From Deinococcales bacterium (lineage in GTDB: Bacteria; Deinococcota; Deinococci; Deinococcales; Deinococcaceae): 7,197 nt of DNA. The translations under genes were made by a program, and so were the position numbers. This document shows positions 1 through 4,868 of this stretch, one piece after another. Location: the NCBI GenBank assembly GCA_025359705.1, contig JANYFS010000632.1, positions 1 to 7,197 on the forward strand. The letters are read 5' to 3'. The notes beneath the pieces were generated by a model. That model ran no database searches. It was not told the origin of the DNA and saw only the letters and a program-made list of their open reading frames with translations. The first letter of the stretch is position 1. The number at the start of each line of letters is the position of its first letter.

Positions 1-711
1 GAAGAGGCCATCGATCGCGTGGTGGCCGGGCCGGAGCGGAAGAGCCGGATCATCTCCGAGCATGAGAAGCGGATCACCGCCTACCACGAGGTGGGCCATG
101 CCATCGCCGCTGAAATGCTCCCCAACGCAGACCGTGTTCACAAGCTGACCGTGGTTCCACGGGGTCGCGCGGCGGGCTATATGATGCCCGTTCCCGAAGA
201 TCGGATGCACTACACCGAAGCCACCTTGCTGGACATGATTGGAGTGGCTTTGGCAGGGCAAGCCGCCGAAGAAGTGATTTATGGTGAAGTGACCACCGGA
301 GCCTCGAGCGACTTTCAAAAGGCCACCAACATTGCCCGCAAAATGGTGATGGAATGGGGCATGAGCAAAGTGCTGGGGCCAGTGTGTCACTCGAGCGAGA
401 ACGAAAACTATTTGGGCGGCGGCTCTGAGCGCGGCCCCTACAGCGAAAAAACCGCCGAGCGCATCGACAGCGAGATCAAAAGCATTATTGATTTGCAGTA
501 CGAGCGGGTTTTGGCAATCTTGGCTGAGAACCCGCACCACATGCACCGCATTGTTGAGGAACTGATGGTGCGCGAAACCCTGACGGGCGACGAGTTCCGC
601 ATTTTGCTGAGCGGGGGCCGCCTGCCCGAAGAAGCCCTAGCCCAAACCCCTCGAGAGGACGGTAGTGATGGCGAGGATTTGCCTGGGATTGGGGCGCTGA
701 GTCCTGCGTGA
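1..711 (+). CDS. ftsH: ATP-dependent zinc metalloprotease FtsH, C-terminal part (5' end outside window)
   Basis: FtsH is a membrane-anchored AAA+ protease that unfolds and degrades membrane and short-lived cytosolic proteins. Only the peptidase domain is here; the membrane segments and ATPase module lie left of the window, and the frame is open from base 1. The zinc-binding HEVGH motif (HExxH) is encoded at 85-99, and the third ligand is the Asp of the GASSD motif at 310-312, as in FtsH of other bacteria. The segment VPRGRAAGYMMP and the later LTGDEF stretch are also typical. The acidic tail after LSGGRLPEE is variable in the family. The sequence resembles Deinococcus FtsH as I remember it. 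Three CTCGAG copies lie in the gene, one encoding the Ser-Ser just before the zinc-ligand Asp. It ends in TGA, 32 bases before a terminator hairpin, so it appears to be the last gene of its transcript. Confidence 0.96.
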   Translation, partial: EEAIDRVVAGPERKSRIISEHEKRITAYHEVGHAIAAEMLPNADRVHKLTVVPRGRAAGYMMPVPEDRMHYTEATLLDMIGVALAGQAAEEVIYGEVTTGASSDFQKATNIARKMVMEWGMSKVLGPVCHSSENENYLGGGSERGPYSEKTAERIDSEIKSIIDLQYERVLAILAENPHHMHRIVEELMVRETLTGDEFRILLSGGRLPEEALAQTPREDGSDGEDLPGIGALSPA

Positions 712-743
712 TTTAAGAGGGTAAGAGTGTAAGAAAAAGATTA

Positions 744-779
744 GGGAAGGTTGATTATGTATATCACCTTCCCTTTTTT
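744..779 (+). terminator. Intrinsic terminator after ftsH, probably bidirectional
   Basis: GGGAAGGT (744-751) pairs with ACCTTCCC (766-773). The stem can extend by GAT/ATC past a bulged T, and six T residues (774-779) follow. The element sits between the ends of two convergent genes, ftsH and the signal peptidase. Read on the minus strand the same stem is preceded by an A-run and followed by TAATCTTTTT, so it can plausibly stop transcription from both sides. Confidence 0.85.
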
Positions 780-800
780 GTTGTTTCCTCGAGCCACACT

Positions 801-833
801 CTCTAAAACACAGCTAAAACACTCCTAAAACGC
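801..833. repeat. Three 11-bp tandem units containing CTAAAAC, overlapping the signal peptidase stop codon
   Basis: CTAAAACA begins at 803 and 814, and CTAAAACG begins at 825, an exact 11-bp period. The CTA of the third unit (825-827) is, on the minus strand, the TAG stop codon of the signal peptidase gene. Each unit would supply a TAG on the minus strand. Another pair of 11-bp tandem duplications occurs at 3750-3794. Confidence 0.7.
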
Positions 834-1385
834 CACCCCACCAATCAAATCCCCCCTCGAGATAGGCCCAAAAAAACGGCTATCGATGCTTTCTCCCAAA
901 TGGCGGTTGTCGCCCATTACAAAATACTGATCTTTACCTAGCAGTATGGGTTTCATATCTACATAGGCGGGGTCTGAACTGATATATGGCTCGAGGACTT
1001 TAATCTTATTGAGAAATAGTACCCCGCCTTTTAGCTCGAGGGTATCTCCAGGCAATCCCACAATGCGTTTGACATACCTCGAGCGCATCTCCAGGCCAAA
1101 AAGTCCCCGCTCGAGGCTGTAAGGGGTCTCCAGCGGCGGCATACAGGCCACCACTTGCCCCAACTGTGGGAAGCTCGAGGAAAAACGAATCCCGCGCCAG
1201 ATCCACAGCAACTGCCCATCGTGCAAAGTGGGGTTCATGCTATTGCCATCCACCCTCGAGGGAAAACCCACAAAATTGAACAGCACCAGCAGGGGCAAAA
1301 CCACCCACAACAACCACTCGAGCAGCACTCGCATCACTTTATTTTGGCGGGAAGGTTTTGGATTTTGCGGAATGGGAGGATTCAC
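825..1385 (-). CDS. lepB: Type I signal peptidase (family S26A), short form
   Basis: This enzyme cleaves signal peptides from exported proteins at the outer face of the cytoplasmic membrane. The 186-residue product has one hydrophobic segment (about residues 20-40), then the catalytic serine motif GNSMNPTL (Ser49), the general-base lysine in RYVKRIVGLPGD (Lys106) and the GDN box (158-161, GDNR) followed by SIDSR (167-170). The length matches the short single-anchor form found in Gram-positive bacteria and Deinococcota rather than the long E. coli enzyme. The C-terminus stops at GGVAF, a few residues earlier than many homologues, with its stop codon inside an 11-bp tandem repeat. The start is uncertain: GTG at 1385 gives a basic N-terminal tail, ATG at 1334 (codon 18) begins directly before the anchor, and neither has a clear Shine-Dalgarno sequence. 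It is divergent from the cysteine hydrolase operon and convergent with ftsH. Confidence 0.93.
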   Translation of the reverse strand: MNPPIPQNPKPSRQNKVMRVLLEWLLWVVLPLLVLFNFVGFPSRVDGNSMNPTLHDGQLLWIWRGIRFSSSFPQLGQVVACMPPLETPYSLERGLFGLEMRSRYVKRIVGLPGDTLELKGGVLFLNKIKVLEPYISSDPAYVDMKPILLGKDQYFVMGDNRHLGESIDSRFFGPISRGDLIGGVAF

Positions 1386-1403
1386 AGGTATTTTAAGTTT
1401 TTT

Positions 1404-1412
1404 ATTGTATCA
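1404..1412 (-). promoter_or_regulatory. Candidate extended -10 box for the signal peptidase gene
   Basis: On the minus strand this reads TGATACAAT, matching the extended -10 pattern TGnTATAAT at all but one position. It lies 18 bases before the GTG start and would give a leader of about a dozen bases. No convincing -35 hexamer was seen, which is tolerated with extended -10 promoters. The assignment rests on sequence match only. Confidence 0.35.
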
Positions 1413-1550
1413 AATGAGATTCGGGGTGGATTTAACTTCTCCCGCACGCTCGAGAGTATAGCACTTCAAATCCCTCGAGCGGAGCTTGATCTTGACCATT
1501 TATGTCCGTTTTTAGACCGTATTTGCTCTGTTTCCAATGTACCAATCGGC

Positions 1551-1556
1551 TAAAAT
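1551..1556 (+). promoter_or_regulatory. -10 box placed for a leaderless transcript of the cysteine hydrolase
   Basis: TAAAAT ends seven bases before the ATG at 1564, so transcription would begin at or next to the start codon. That geometry (TAnnnT about seven bases before ATG) is known to be common in Deinococcus, where many mRNAs are leaderless. There is no Shine-Dalgarno sequence upstream of this ATG. The -35 region is weak (CTGTTT with a 17-base spacer). This box decides the start choice against ATG codons at 1537 and 1555. Confidence 0.5.
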
Positions 1557-1563
1557 GAAACCT

Positions 1564-2112
1564 ATGAAAAGCGCCCTTTTGGTGATCGACGTGCAAGACT
1601 CCTTCAAAGCCCTTTCCCGCTGGGAACACCGCAACAACCCCGCCTTTGAGTCCAATCTGCTCGAGTTGATCGCGGATTTCCGCTCGAGAGGGGAGCAGGT
1701 GATCTACATTTTGCATACCGATCCCGACCCCGCCTTCACCAAAGGCAACCCTGCCTATAAATTGATGGATTTCCTCGAGCCACTGCCCCACGAACCCACC
1801 TTCGAGAAAAGCAGCCGCAACTGCTTCACCTCCACCGCACTGGCCCAGTACCTGACCCAAAACGGCATTAGCAAATTGGTGATCACCGGGATTCAGACCG
1901 AGCAGTGCTGCGAAACCACCGCTCGAGTGGCGGGCGATTTGGGCTACAGCGTGGATTTTGTCACCGATGCCACCCGCACCTTTCCGATCAAACACTGGGA
2001 ACTCGAGGAGTGGATTTCGACTACAGAGATCACCAAGGCCACCGAATACCATCTGGCGGGGCGTTTTGCGCGGATTGTGGGAACGAGTCAGTTTATTGCA
2101 GAAGGCAACTAA
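1564..2112 (+). CDS. Isochorismatase-family cysteine hydrolase
   Basis: The 182-residue product has the family's alpha/beta fold signature and a complete catalytic triad: Asp9 in LLVIDVQDSF, Lys82 in the FEKSSRNCF segment and the nucleophile Cys115 in GIQTEQCCE. The family includes nicotinamidases, isochorismatases, N-carbamoyl hydrolases and many uncharacterised amidases. A family name is safe but the substrate is not. The start at 1564 gives the usual short lead (MKSALLVID) and fits the TAAAAT box seven bases upstream; an earlier ATG at 1537 would add nine unlikely residues. It is the first gene of a three-gene plus-strand unit and ends 17 bases before the GlxA-type regulator. Every CTC codon in the gene is followed by GAG, forming CTCGAG. 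The neighbouring DJ-1 proteins suggest processing of a small nitrogen-containing compound, which is inference. Confidence 0.92.
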   Translation: MKSALLVIDVQDSFKALSRWEHRNNPAFESNLLELIADFRSRGEQVIYILHTDPDPAFTKGNPAYKLMDFLEPLPHEPTFEKSSRNCFTSTALAQYLTQNGISKLVITGIQTEQCCETTARVAGDLGYSVDFVTDATRTFPIKHWELEEWISTTEITKATEYHLAGRFARIVGTSQFIAEGN

Positions 2113-2144
2113 ATGCCCACGGTATCTCAATGCCTACGGTAGCC
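2113..2144 (+). repeat. Imperfect 17-nt tandem duplication at the regulator start, with a decoy ATG
   Basis: ATGCCCACGGTATC (from 2113) is repeated as ATGCCTACGGTAGC (from 2130), with 12 of 14 positions the same. The copies are 17 bases apart, so the first ATG is out of frame with the second. It directly follows the stop of the hydrolase and opens a nine-codon mini-ORF (MPTVSQCLR, stop at 2140-2142) that overlaps the true start of the regulator. It could be a neutral slippage duplication or a translational brake. Confidence 0.6.
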
Positions 2145-3071
2145 TTTTTACTGCTCGAGGGGGTGCATTTGCTGGATTTGGCTGGCCCCGCCCAGGTTTT
2201 TTATTCCGCTACCGATCTGGGCCAGCCCTACACCTTGCGCTATTGCAGCCCCAAAAGTGAAGTCAAAAGCGCTCAGGGATTGCATTTGGCCCAGATCGAG
2301 CCGTTATGTGACCTCGAGACGGAGGATACCCTAATGGTAGTGGGGGTTCGTACAGGACAGCAGTTTCAGCATTTGACCAAACCCGATGACCTAACCCTCG
2401 AGTGGCTGCGAAAACAGGCCAAACGTGGGGTACAGATGGCTTCGATCTGCTCTGGAGCGATTGTTTTGGCAGAGGCGGGCTTGCTGAACCAGAAAAAATG
2501 CACCACCCACCACCTGCTGACCCAAACCCTGCAAAGCCGTTACCCCGCACTGAAGGTACAAGAAAACGTTTTGTTCGTGCAAGACAGTAATGTGATCACC
2601 AGCGCGGGCATTGCCAGTGGCATCGACATGGCGCTTTTTCTGATCGAGGAGCGGCACGGGGCTGAGTTTGTAGCGCGGGTGGCCCAAGAGTTGGTAGTGT
2701 ATCTGCGGCGCAACGGCGAGCAAAGCCAAGATAGCTTGTATCTGAGCTACCGCGCCCACCCCCACGCGGGGGTTCACCGGGTGCAGAATTTTTTGCAGGA
2801 GACCCCAGAGCAAAACCACAGCCTCGAGCGCCTGTCGGGTGTGGCCCACCTCAGCCCCCGCAGCCTAACCAGGGCCTTCAAAACCCATACGGGCCTAACC
2901 CCACACCAATTCCAGCAGCGGATTCGCCTCGAGCGGGCCAAAACCTACCTGCAAAACCCCGAATACAGCATCGAAAAAGTAGCCCTCGAGTGTGGTTTTC
3001 AGGATGCACGCCAACTGCGAAGGCTATGGAAGCAGTTTTTTGACAGTTCCCCCAAAATGGCAAGGGCTTAA
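2130..3071 (+). CDS. GlxA/FtrA-type transcriptional regulator: DJ-1/PfpI domain plus AraC-type DNA-binding domain
   Basis: The 313-residue product combines two domains. Residues 1 to about 190 form a DJ-1/PfpI (class I glutamine amidotransferase-like) domain with LLDLAGP (Asp16), the nucleophile-elbow motif ICSGA (Cys107) and ITSAGIASGIDM. Residues about 210-313 form an AraC/XylS double helix-turn-helix, with the first helix pair around SLERLSGVAHLSPRSLTRAF and the second around SIEKVALECGF. In such proteins the DJ-1 part usually acts as a ligand-sensing module, and the cysteine is often retained. The start is set at ATG 2130 (MPTVAFLLLEG), where DJ-1 homology begins. There is no clear Shine-Dalgarno sequence, and the upstream stop is 17 bases away, so translational coupling is plausible. 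It probably controls its own operon. Its DJ-1 domain is paralogous to the next gene. All six Leu-Glu pairs are CTC GAG. Confidence 0.93.
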   Translation: MPTVAFLLLEGVHLLDLAGPAQVFYSATDLGQPYTLRYCSPKSEVKSAQGLHLAQIEPLCDLETEDTLMVVGVRTGQQFQHLTKPDDLTLEWLRKQAKRGVQMASICSGAIVLAEAGLLNQKKCTTHHLLTQTLQSRYPALKVQENVLFVQDSNVITSAGIASGIDMALFLIEERHGAEFVARVAQELVVYLRRNGEQSQDSLYLSYRAHPHAGVHRVQNFLQETPEQNHSLERLSGVAHLSPRSLTRAFKTHTGLTPHQFQQRIRLERAKTYLQNPEYSIEKVALECGFQDARQLRRLWKQFFDSSPKMARA

Positions 3072-3096
3072 AACCTATTACCACAAGAGAAACAAC

Positions 3097-3101
3097 AGGA
3101 G
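3097..3101 (+). promoter_or_regulatory. Shine-Dalgarno site AGGAG that fixes the DJ-1 protein start
   Basis: AGGAG is followed by seven bases (AAAAAAC) and the ATG at 3109. This optimal spacing selects 3109 over the in-frame upstream ATG at 2992, which lies inside the preceding regulator gene. Confidence 0.8.
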
Positions 3102-3108
3102 AAAAAAC

Positions 3109-3735
3109 ATGAAAACCCGAACCGTTGGCATTTATATTTTCGACGATGTGGAAGTTCTGGACTTTGCGGGGCCATTCGAGGTGTTCAGTGTGGCGGGGCA
3201 AAAGCTCGAGCCTAAGCCGTTTCAGGTGTTTTTAATGGCCCAGTACAACCGCCCGATCATCGCCCGCAACAGCTTGCAAGTGCTGCCGCATTTCACCCTC
3301 GAGACCGCCCCCGTTCCCGATTTGCTTTTAATTCCTGGCGGCGGAGGTCACAAACCCGATGGAACCCCTTTTGGAACCCGCCTCGAGCTATCAAACCCTG
3401 TACTGCTCGAGTACATTCACAAAATTCACCCCCAAACCGAGCTGACCCTATCGGTTTGTACGGGTGCTTTGATTTTGGCAAAAGCGGGCCTGCTTGCCCA
3501 CCAAAAAGCCACCACCCACCATCTGGGCCTCGAGGCACTGCACACCATCGACTCGAGCATTGCGGTTCAAACGGGCATCAAATGGGTGGAAAGCGGGAAA
3601 TTGATCACCTCTGGGGGTATTTCGGCAGGAATCGATATGTCTTTGCATGTGGTGGCTAAGCTACTGGGTGAGGAATTGGCCCTCGAGACTGCGCGGTATA
3701 TGGAATATGACTGGATTGGCTCGAGTAATGTGTAA
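3109..3735 (+). CDS. DJ-1/PfpI family protein, candidate isocyanide (isonitrile) hydratase-like enzyme
   Basis: This is a 208-residue single-domain protein of the DJ-1/PfpI superfamily. Visible features are the N-terminal strand with Asp18 in VLDFAGPFEVF, a glycine-rich LLLIPGGGG segment, the nucleophile elbow VCTGA with Cys117-Thr118, the TTHH segment after it, and ITSGGISAGIDM near residue 167. An Asp plus Cys-Thr pairing of this kind is what I recall for the active site of Pseudomonas isocyanide hydratase, so that activity is a reasonable candidate. The superfamily also contains proteases, glyoxalases and chaperone-like members. It is the third gene of the unit, 37 bases after the regulator stop. 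The protein closely parallels the regulator's N-terminal domain (AGLL...TTHH and SAGIDM blocks), so the two are paralogues. Eight CTCGAG copies include all six Leu-Glu pairs. Confidence 0.9.
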   Translation: MKTRTVGIYIFDDVEVLDFAGPFEVFSVAGQKLEPKPFQVFLMAQYNRPIIARNSLQVLPHFTLETAPVPDLLLIPGGGGHKPDGTPFGTRLELSNPVLLEYIHKIHPQTELTLSVCTGALILAKAGLLAHQKATTHHLGLEALHTIDSSIAVQTGIKWVESGKLITSGGISAGIDMSLHVVAKLLGEELALETARYMEYDWIGSSNV

Positions 3736-3737
3736 AA

Positions 3738-3794
3738 TACGTATAGCGCTACCCAAGCTTTACCCAAGCCCCACCCACATTCCACCCACATTCC
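3738..3794. repeat. Two adjoining palindromes followed by two 11-bp tandem duplications
   Basis: The palindromes TACGTA (3738-3743) and TAGCGCTA (3744-3751) adjoin. Then TACCCAAGCTT (3750-3760) is repeated as TACCCAAGCCC (3761-3771), and ACCCACATTCC (3773-3783) is repeated exactly at 3784-3794. The last unit runs into a CTCGAG. Almost the whole 72-bp spacer between the DJ-1 gene and the secreted-protein gene is made of these elements. An 11-bp period places the copies on one face of the helix, as expected for operator half-sites, but replication slippage could equally create them. Confidence 0.65.
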
Positions 3795-3796
3795 TC

Positions 3797-3803
3797 GAGG
3801 TGA
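3797..3803 (+). promoter_or_regulatory. Strong Shine-Dalgarno GAGGTGA built partly from a CTCGAG copy
   Basis: GAGGTGA is a near-complete complement of the 16S rRNA tail and lies four bases before ATG 3808. Its first three bases are the GAG of the CTCGAG at 3794-3799, so the iterated palindrome and the ribosome-binding site share sequence. Confidence 0.75.
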
Positions 3804-3807
3804 TGTT

Positions 3808-4236
3808 ATGCGTATCCCCACCCTAATCCTGTCCACAATCTTTCTCTCGAGCGGTCTGAGTTTTGCCAGTTCGCTTGTCACCGATCTGCTGCTGACCAAT
3901 GCCGAAGGGGGTAAAGCCATGACTGCTTTTGCCACCACAACTCCCAAGATTATTGTGTTTTGCCGTATTGCGGGCAAAGCCCAAACCCCCACTCAGGCGG
4001 TGTGGATTGCCGAAAAAGTCACTAATGTCTCGGCAAACTTTAAAATTGCTAAAGCCGAAGTAAAATTGCCCGTCACTACAAAGGGTTTGCTCCACAACGA
4101 CATAAACTTCAGTCTTTCCAAACCCAATAAAGGCTGGCCTAAAGGTCAGTACCGTGTAGAGATTTTTGTAGCCTCTGGCCCAGGCAAACCTTATCCAAAC
4201 ACCCCTGAAACGGTTTTGCACTTTACCGTTAAATAA
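3808..4236 (+). CDS. Small secreted protein of unknown function, predicted beta-rich extracytoplasmic domain
   Basis: The product has 142 residues. The N-terminus is a typical Sec signal peptide: Arg2, a hydrophobic core (about 4-17) and a likely cleavage site after SFA (residue 20). The mature part alternates short hydrophobic strands. Its C-terminal stretch GWPKGQYRVEIFV (109-121), followed by a Gly-rich turn and HFTVK, resembles the closing strands of immunoglobulin-like beta sandwiches in exported bacterial proteins; this is resemblance, not family assignment. One cysteine (Cys52) remains in the mature part, so an intrachain disulfide is not expected, and no lipobox was seen. The start is supported by a strong Shine-Dalgarno sequence. 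It may be cotranscribed with the DJ-1 gene 72 bases upstream, or driven from the repeat-rich spacer. It holds only one CTCGAG, near its 5' end, unlike the genes before it. Confidence 0.8.
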   Translation: MRIPTLILSTIFLSSGLSFASSLVTDLLLTNAEGGKAMTAFATTTPKIIVFCRIAGKAQTPTQAVWIAEKVTNVSANFKIAKAEVKLPVTTKGLLHNDINFSLSKPNKGWPKGQYRVEIFVASGPGKPYPNTPETVLHFTVK

Positions 4237-4341
4237 CCGTAACTGATCAGGTCTATCAACTAAGTTCTTACCCGACAAGTAGAAGATTTCGAGTTTTTCA
4301 ATAAATCCGAAATGATGGATTGTCTGGCAAAATCGGGCTTT

Positions 4342-4476
4342 TAGAGCAGTTGTCCGTTATTCGTTGTCCGTTTTCCGTTTTCCGTTAAGGCATGATCATA
4401 AATATCGTGTTTCAGACAGACGAATCCTATTTTGAGTAGCGTGATTGATCCGTTCATTACTCTGGCAACTGCTCTA
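4342..4476. mobile_element. Candidate MITE-like element: 135 bp with 11-bp perfect inverted ends
   Basis: TAGAGCAGTTG (4342-4352) is the exact reverse complement of CAACTGCTCTA (4466-4476). If the outermost TA at each end is a target duplication, the ends are GAGCAGTTG and CAACTGCTC, consistent with TA-inserting IS630/Tc1-mariner-type elements. The interior has no coding capacity and includes a 14-nt-period repeat. It lies in the part of the window lacking CTCGAG. A chance inverted repeat or a long-range RNA stem is possible, since other genomic copies cannot be checked here. Confidence 0.35.
4350..4390. repeat. 14-nt-period degenerate repeat of TTGTCCGTTNTNCG
   Basis: TTGTCCGTTATTCG (4350-4363) is followed by TTGTCCGTTTTCCG (4364-4377) and a decayed third unit starting TTTTCCGTTAAGG (4378-4390). 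A related sequence with the same 14-nt period lies after argC (7007-7034); an 18-base alignment of the two shows 14 identities. Confidence 0.55.
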
Positions 4477-4509
4477 TAACTTTGATCCTGAACTGCTGAA
4501 ATGCCCTAT

Positions 4510-4542
4510 CCCTATGCCCTGTACCTTTAGGCATGGGGTTTT
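4510..4542 (+). terminator. Possible weak intrinsic terminator
   Basis: CCCTATGCC (4510-4518) can pair with GGCATGGGG (4530-4538) over nine positions, including one U-G wobble, with an 11-base loop and only four T residues after it (4539-4542). It lies about 270 bases past the secreted-protein stop, so its role is uncertain. The left arm is preceded by a CCCTAT direct repeat. Confidence 0.35.
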
Positions 4543-4571
4543 GCTGGTATGTGGCTTGCCCCTCGAGCGAT

Positions 4572-4601
4572 GCATGGCGGCGGGGTAGCCCGTTACCATG
4601 C
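4572..4601. other. Hairpin GCATGG / CCATGC of unknown role
   Basis: GCATGG (4572-4577) pairs with CCATGC (4596-4601), and inside it CGGG (4581-4584) pairs with CCCG (4589-4592). No T-run follows on either strand, so it does not look like a terminator. It lies directly after the CTCGAG at 4562. Confidence 0.3.
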
Positions 4602-4625
4602 GCGTGGGTGGGAAAAATCCAATAG

Positions 4626-4781
4626 ACTGGGACTGTGGTCAGTGCGGGGCATTTGGTGGTGGGATTTGATAAACAGGGTAATATATGGGTGAATGATCTG
4701 CGGATTCTCGAACAGTGCGCCTATATTTTGGGTCAGCTCGAGCGGATTTGGTTGGGTATTCGGATAGAGTGGCGTATTTAA
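4626..4781 (+). pseudogene. Possible 3' remnant of a protein-coding gene
   Basis: After a TAG at 4623-4625 this frame runs 51 codons to a TAA at 4779-4781. Part of the translation, GHLVVGFDKQGNIWVNDLR, continues into ILEQCAYILGQLERIWLG, which has the texture of a real protein end. It contains an in-frame CTC GAG CGG (Leu-Glu-Arg) like the intact genes nearby. There is no Shine-Dalgarno sequence or good start; the only candidate is a GTG at 4635. The two other plus-strand frames are open for part of the upstream stretch (one has an ATG at 4570), which fits a frameshifted gene. No family was recognised. Confidence 0.3.
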
Positions 4782-4868
4782 TTCAAAAAACAAATGTAAT
4801 CCCTAAAGAAAATTCTTAGATATGATGTAAAAATTTGAAATAAGAATCATAATCATACAGGAGTAGGG

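Larger units (their letters stand above)
1386..1563. other. Divergent intergenic region between signal peptidase and cysteine hydrolase genes
   Basis: This 178-bp region carries the start signals of two divergent genes: a candidate extended -10 box for the minus-strand gene (1404-1412) and a TAAAAT box for the plus-strand gene (1551-1556). Two CTCGAG copies 25 bp apart (1449 and 1474) lie in the middle. No RNA gene or further coding sequence was recognised. Confidence 0.6.
4237..4868. other. Gene-poor 632-bp region with repeats and a probable gene remnant
   Basis: No intact gene was found here on either strand. In order the region holds an 8-bp palindrome CTGATCAG (4243-4250), a 135-bp element with inverted ends (4342-4476) that contains a 14-nt-period repeat, a possible terminator (4510-4542), a GCATGG/CCATGC hairpin (4572-4601), a possible truncated coding remnant (4626-4781) and an AT-rich leader before the FemAB-like gene. 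CTCGAG is absent until 4562. The mix suggests a site of past insertion and decay. Confidence 0.6.

Noticed and set aside
801..833. The 11-bp repeats at 801-833 and 3750-3794 as CRISPR arrays
   Set aside because: The units are far too short, directly adjoining, and have no spacers or cas genes nearby.
1155..1553. Plus-strand open frame antisense to the signal peptidase
   Set aside because: The translation is His/Gln/Pro-rich without any motif, and the opposite strand encodes a complete S26 peptidase.
1432..2130. Long minus-strand open frame (232 codons) opposite the cysteine hydrolase
   Set aside because: It is antisense to a gene with a full catalytic triad, its product is low-information (Gly/Phe/His-rich) and it would overlap the divergent promoter region.
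2391..2849. Minus-strand open frame of 152 codons inside the regulator gene
   Set aside because: It lies wholly within the conserved DJ-1/AraC coding sequence, with no motif and no start signal.
3567..4278. Two overlapping minus-strand open frames across the secreted-protein gene
   Set aside because: The plus-strand gene has a strong Shine-Dalgarno sequence and a clear signal peptide. The antisense products have neither motif nor start signal.
4593..4793. Minus-strand open frame of 66 codons in the gene-poor region
   Set aside because: No ribosome-binding site or motif was seen. The plus-strand reading of the same bases looks more protein-like and carries an in-frame CTC GAG CGG.
4237..4868. 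tRNA or other structured RNA gene in the gene-poor region
   Set aside because: No cloverleaf, TTCGAATC-type arm or CCA end was found. The hairpins present are isolated and explained as a possible terminator or inverted repeat.
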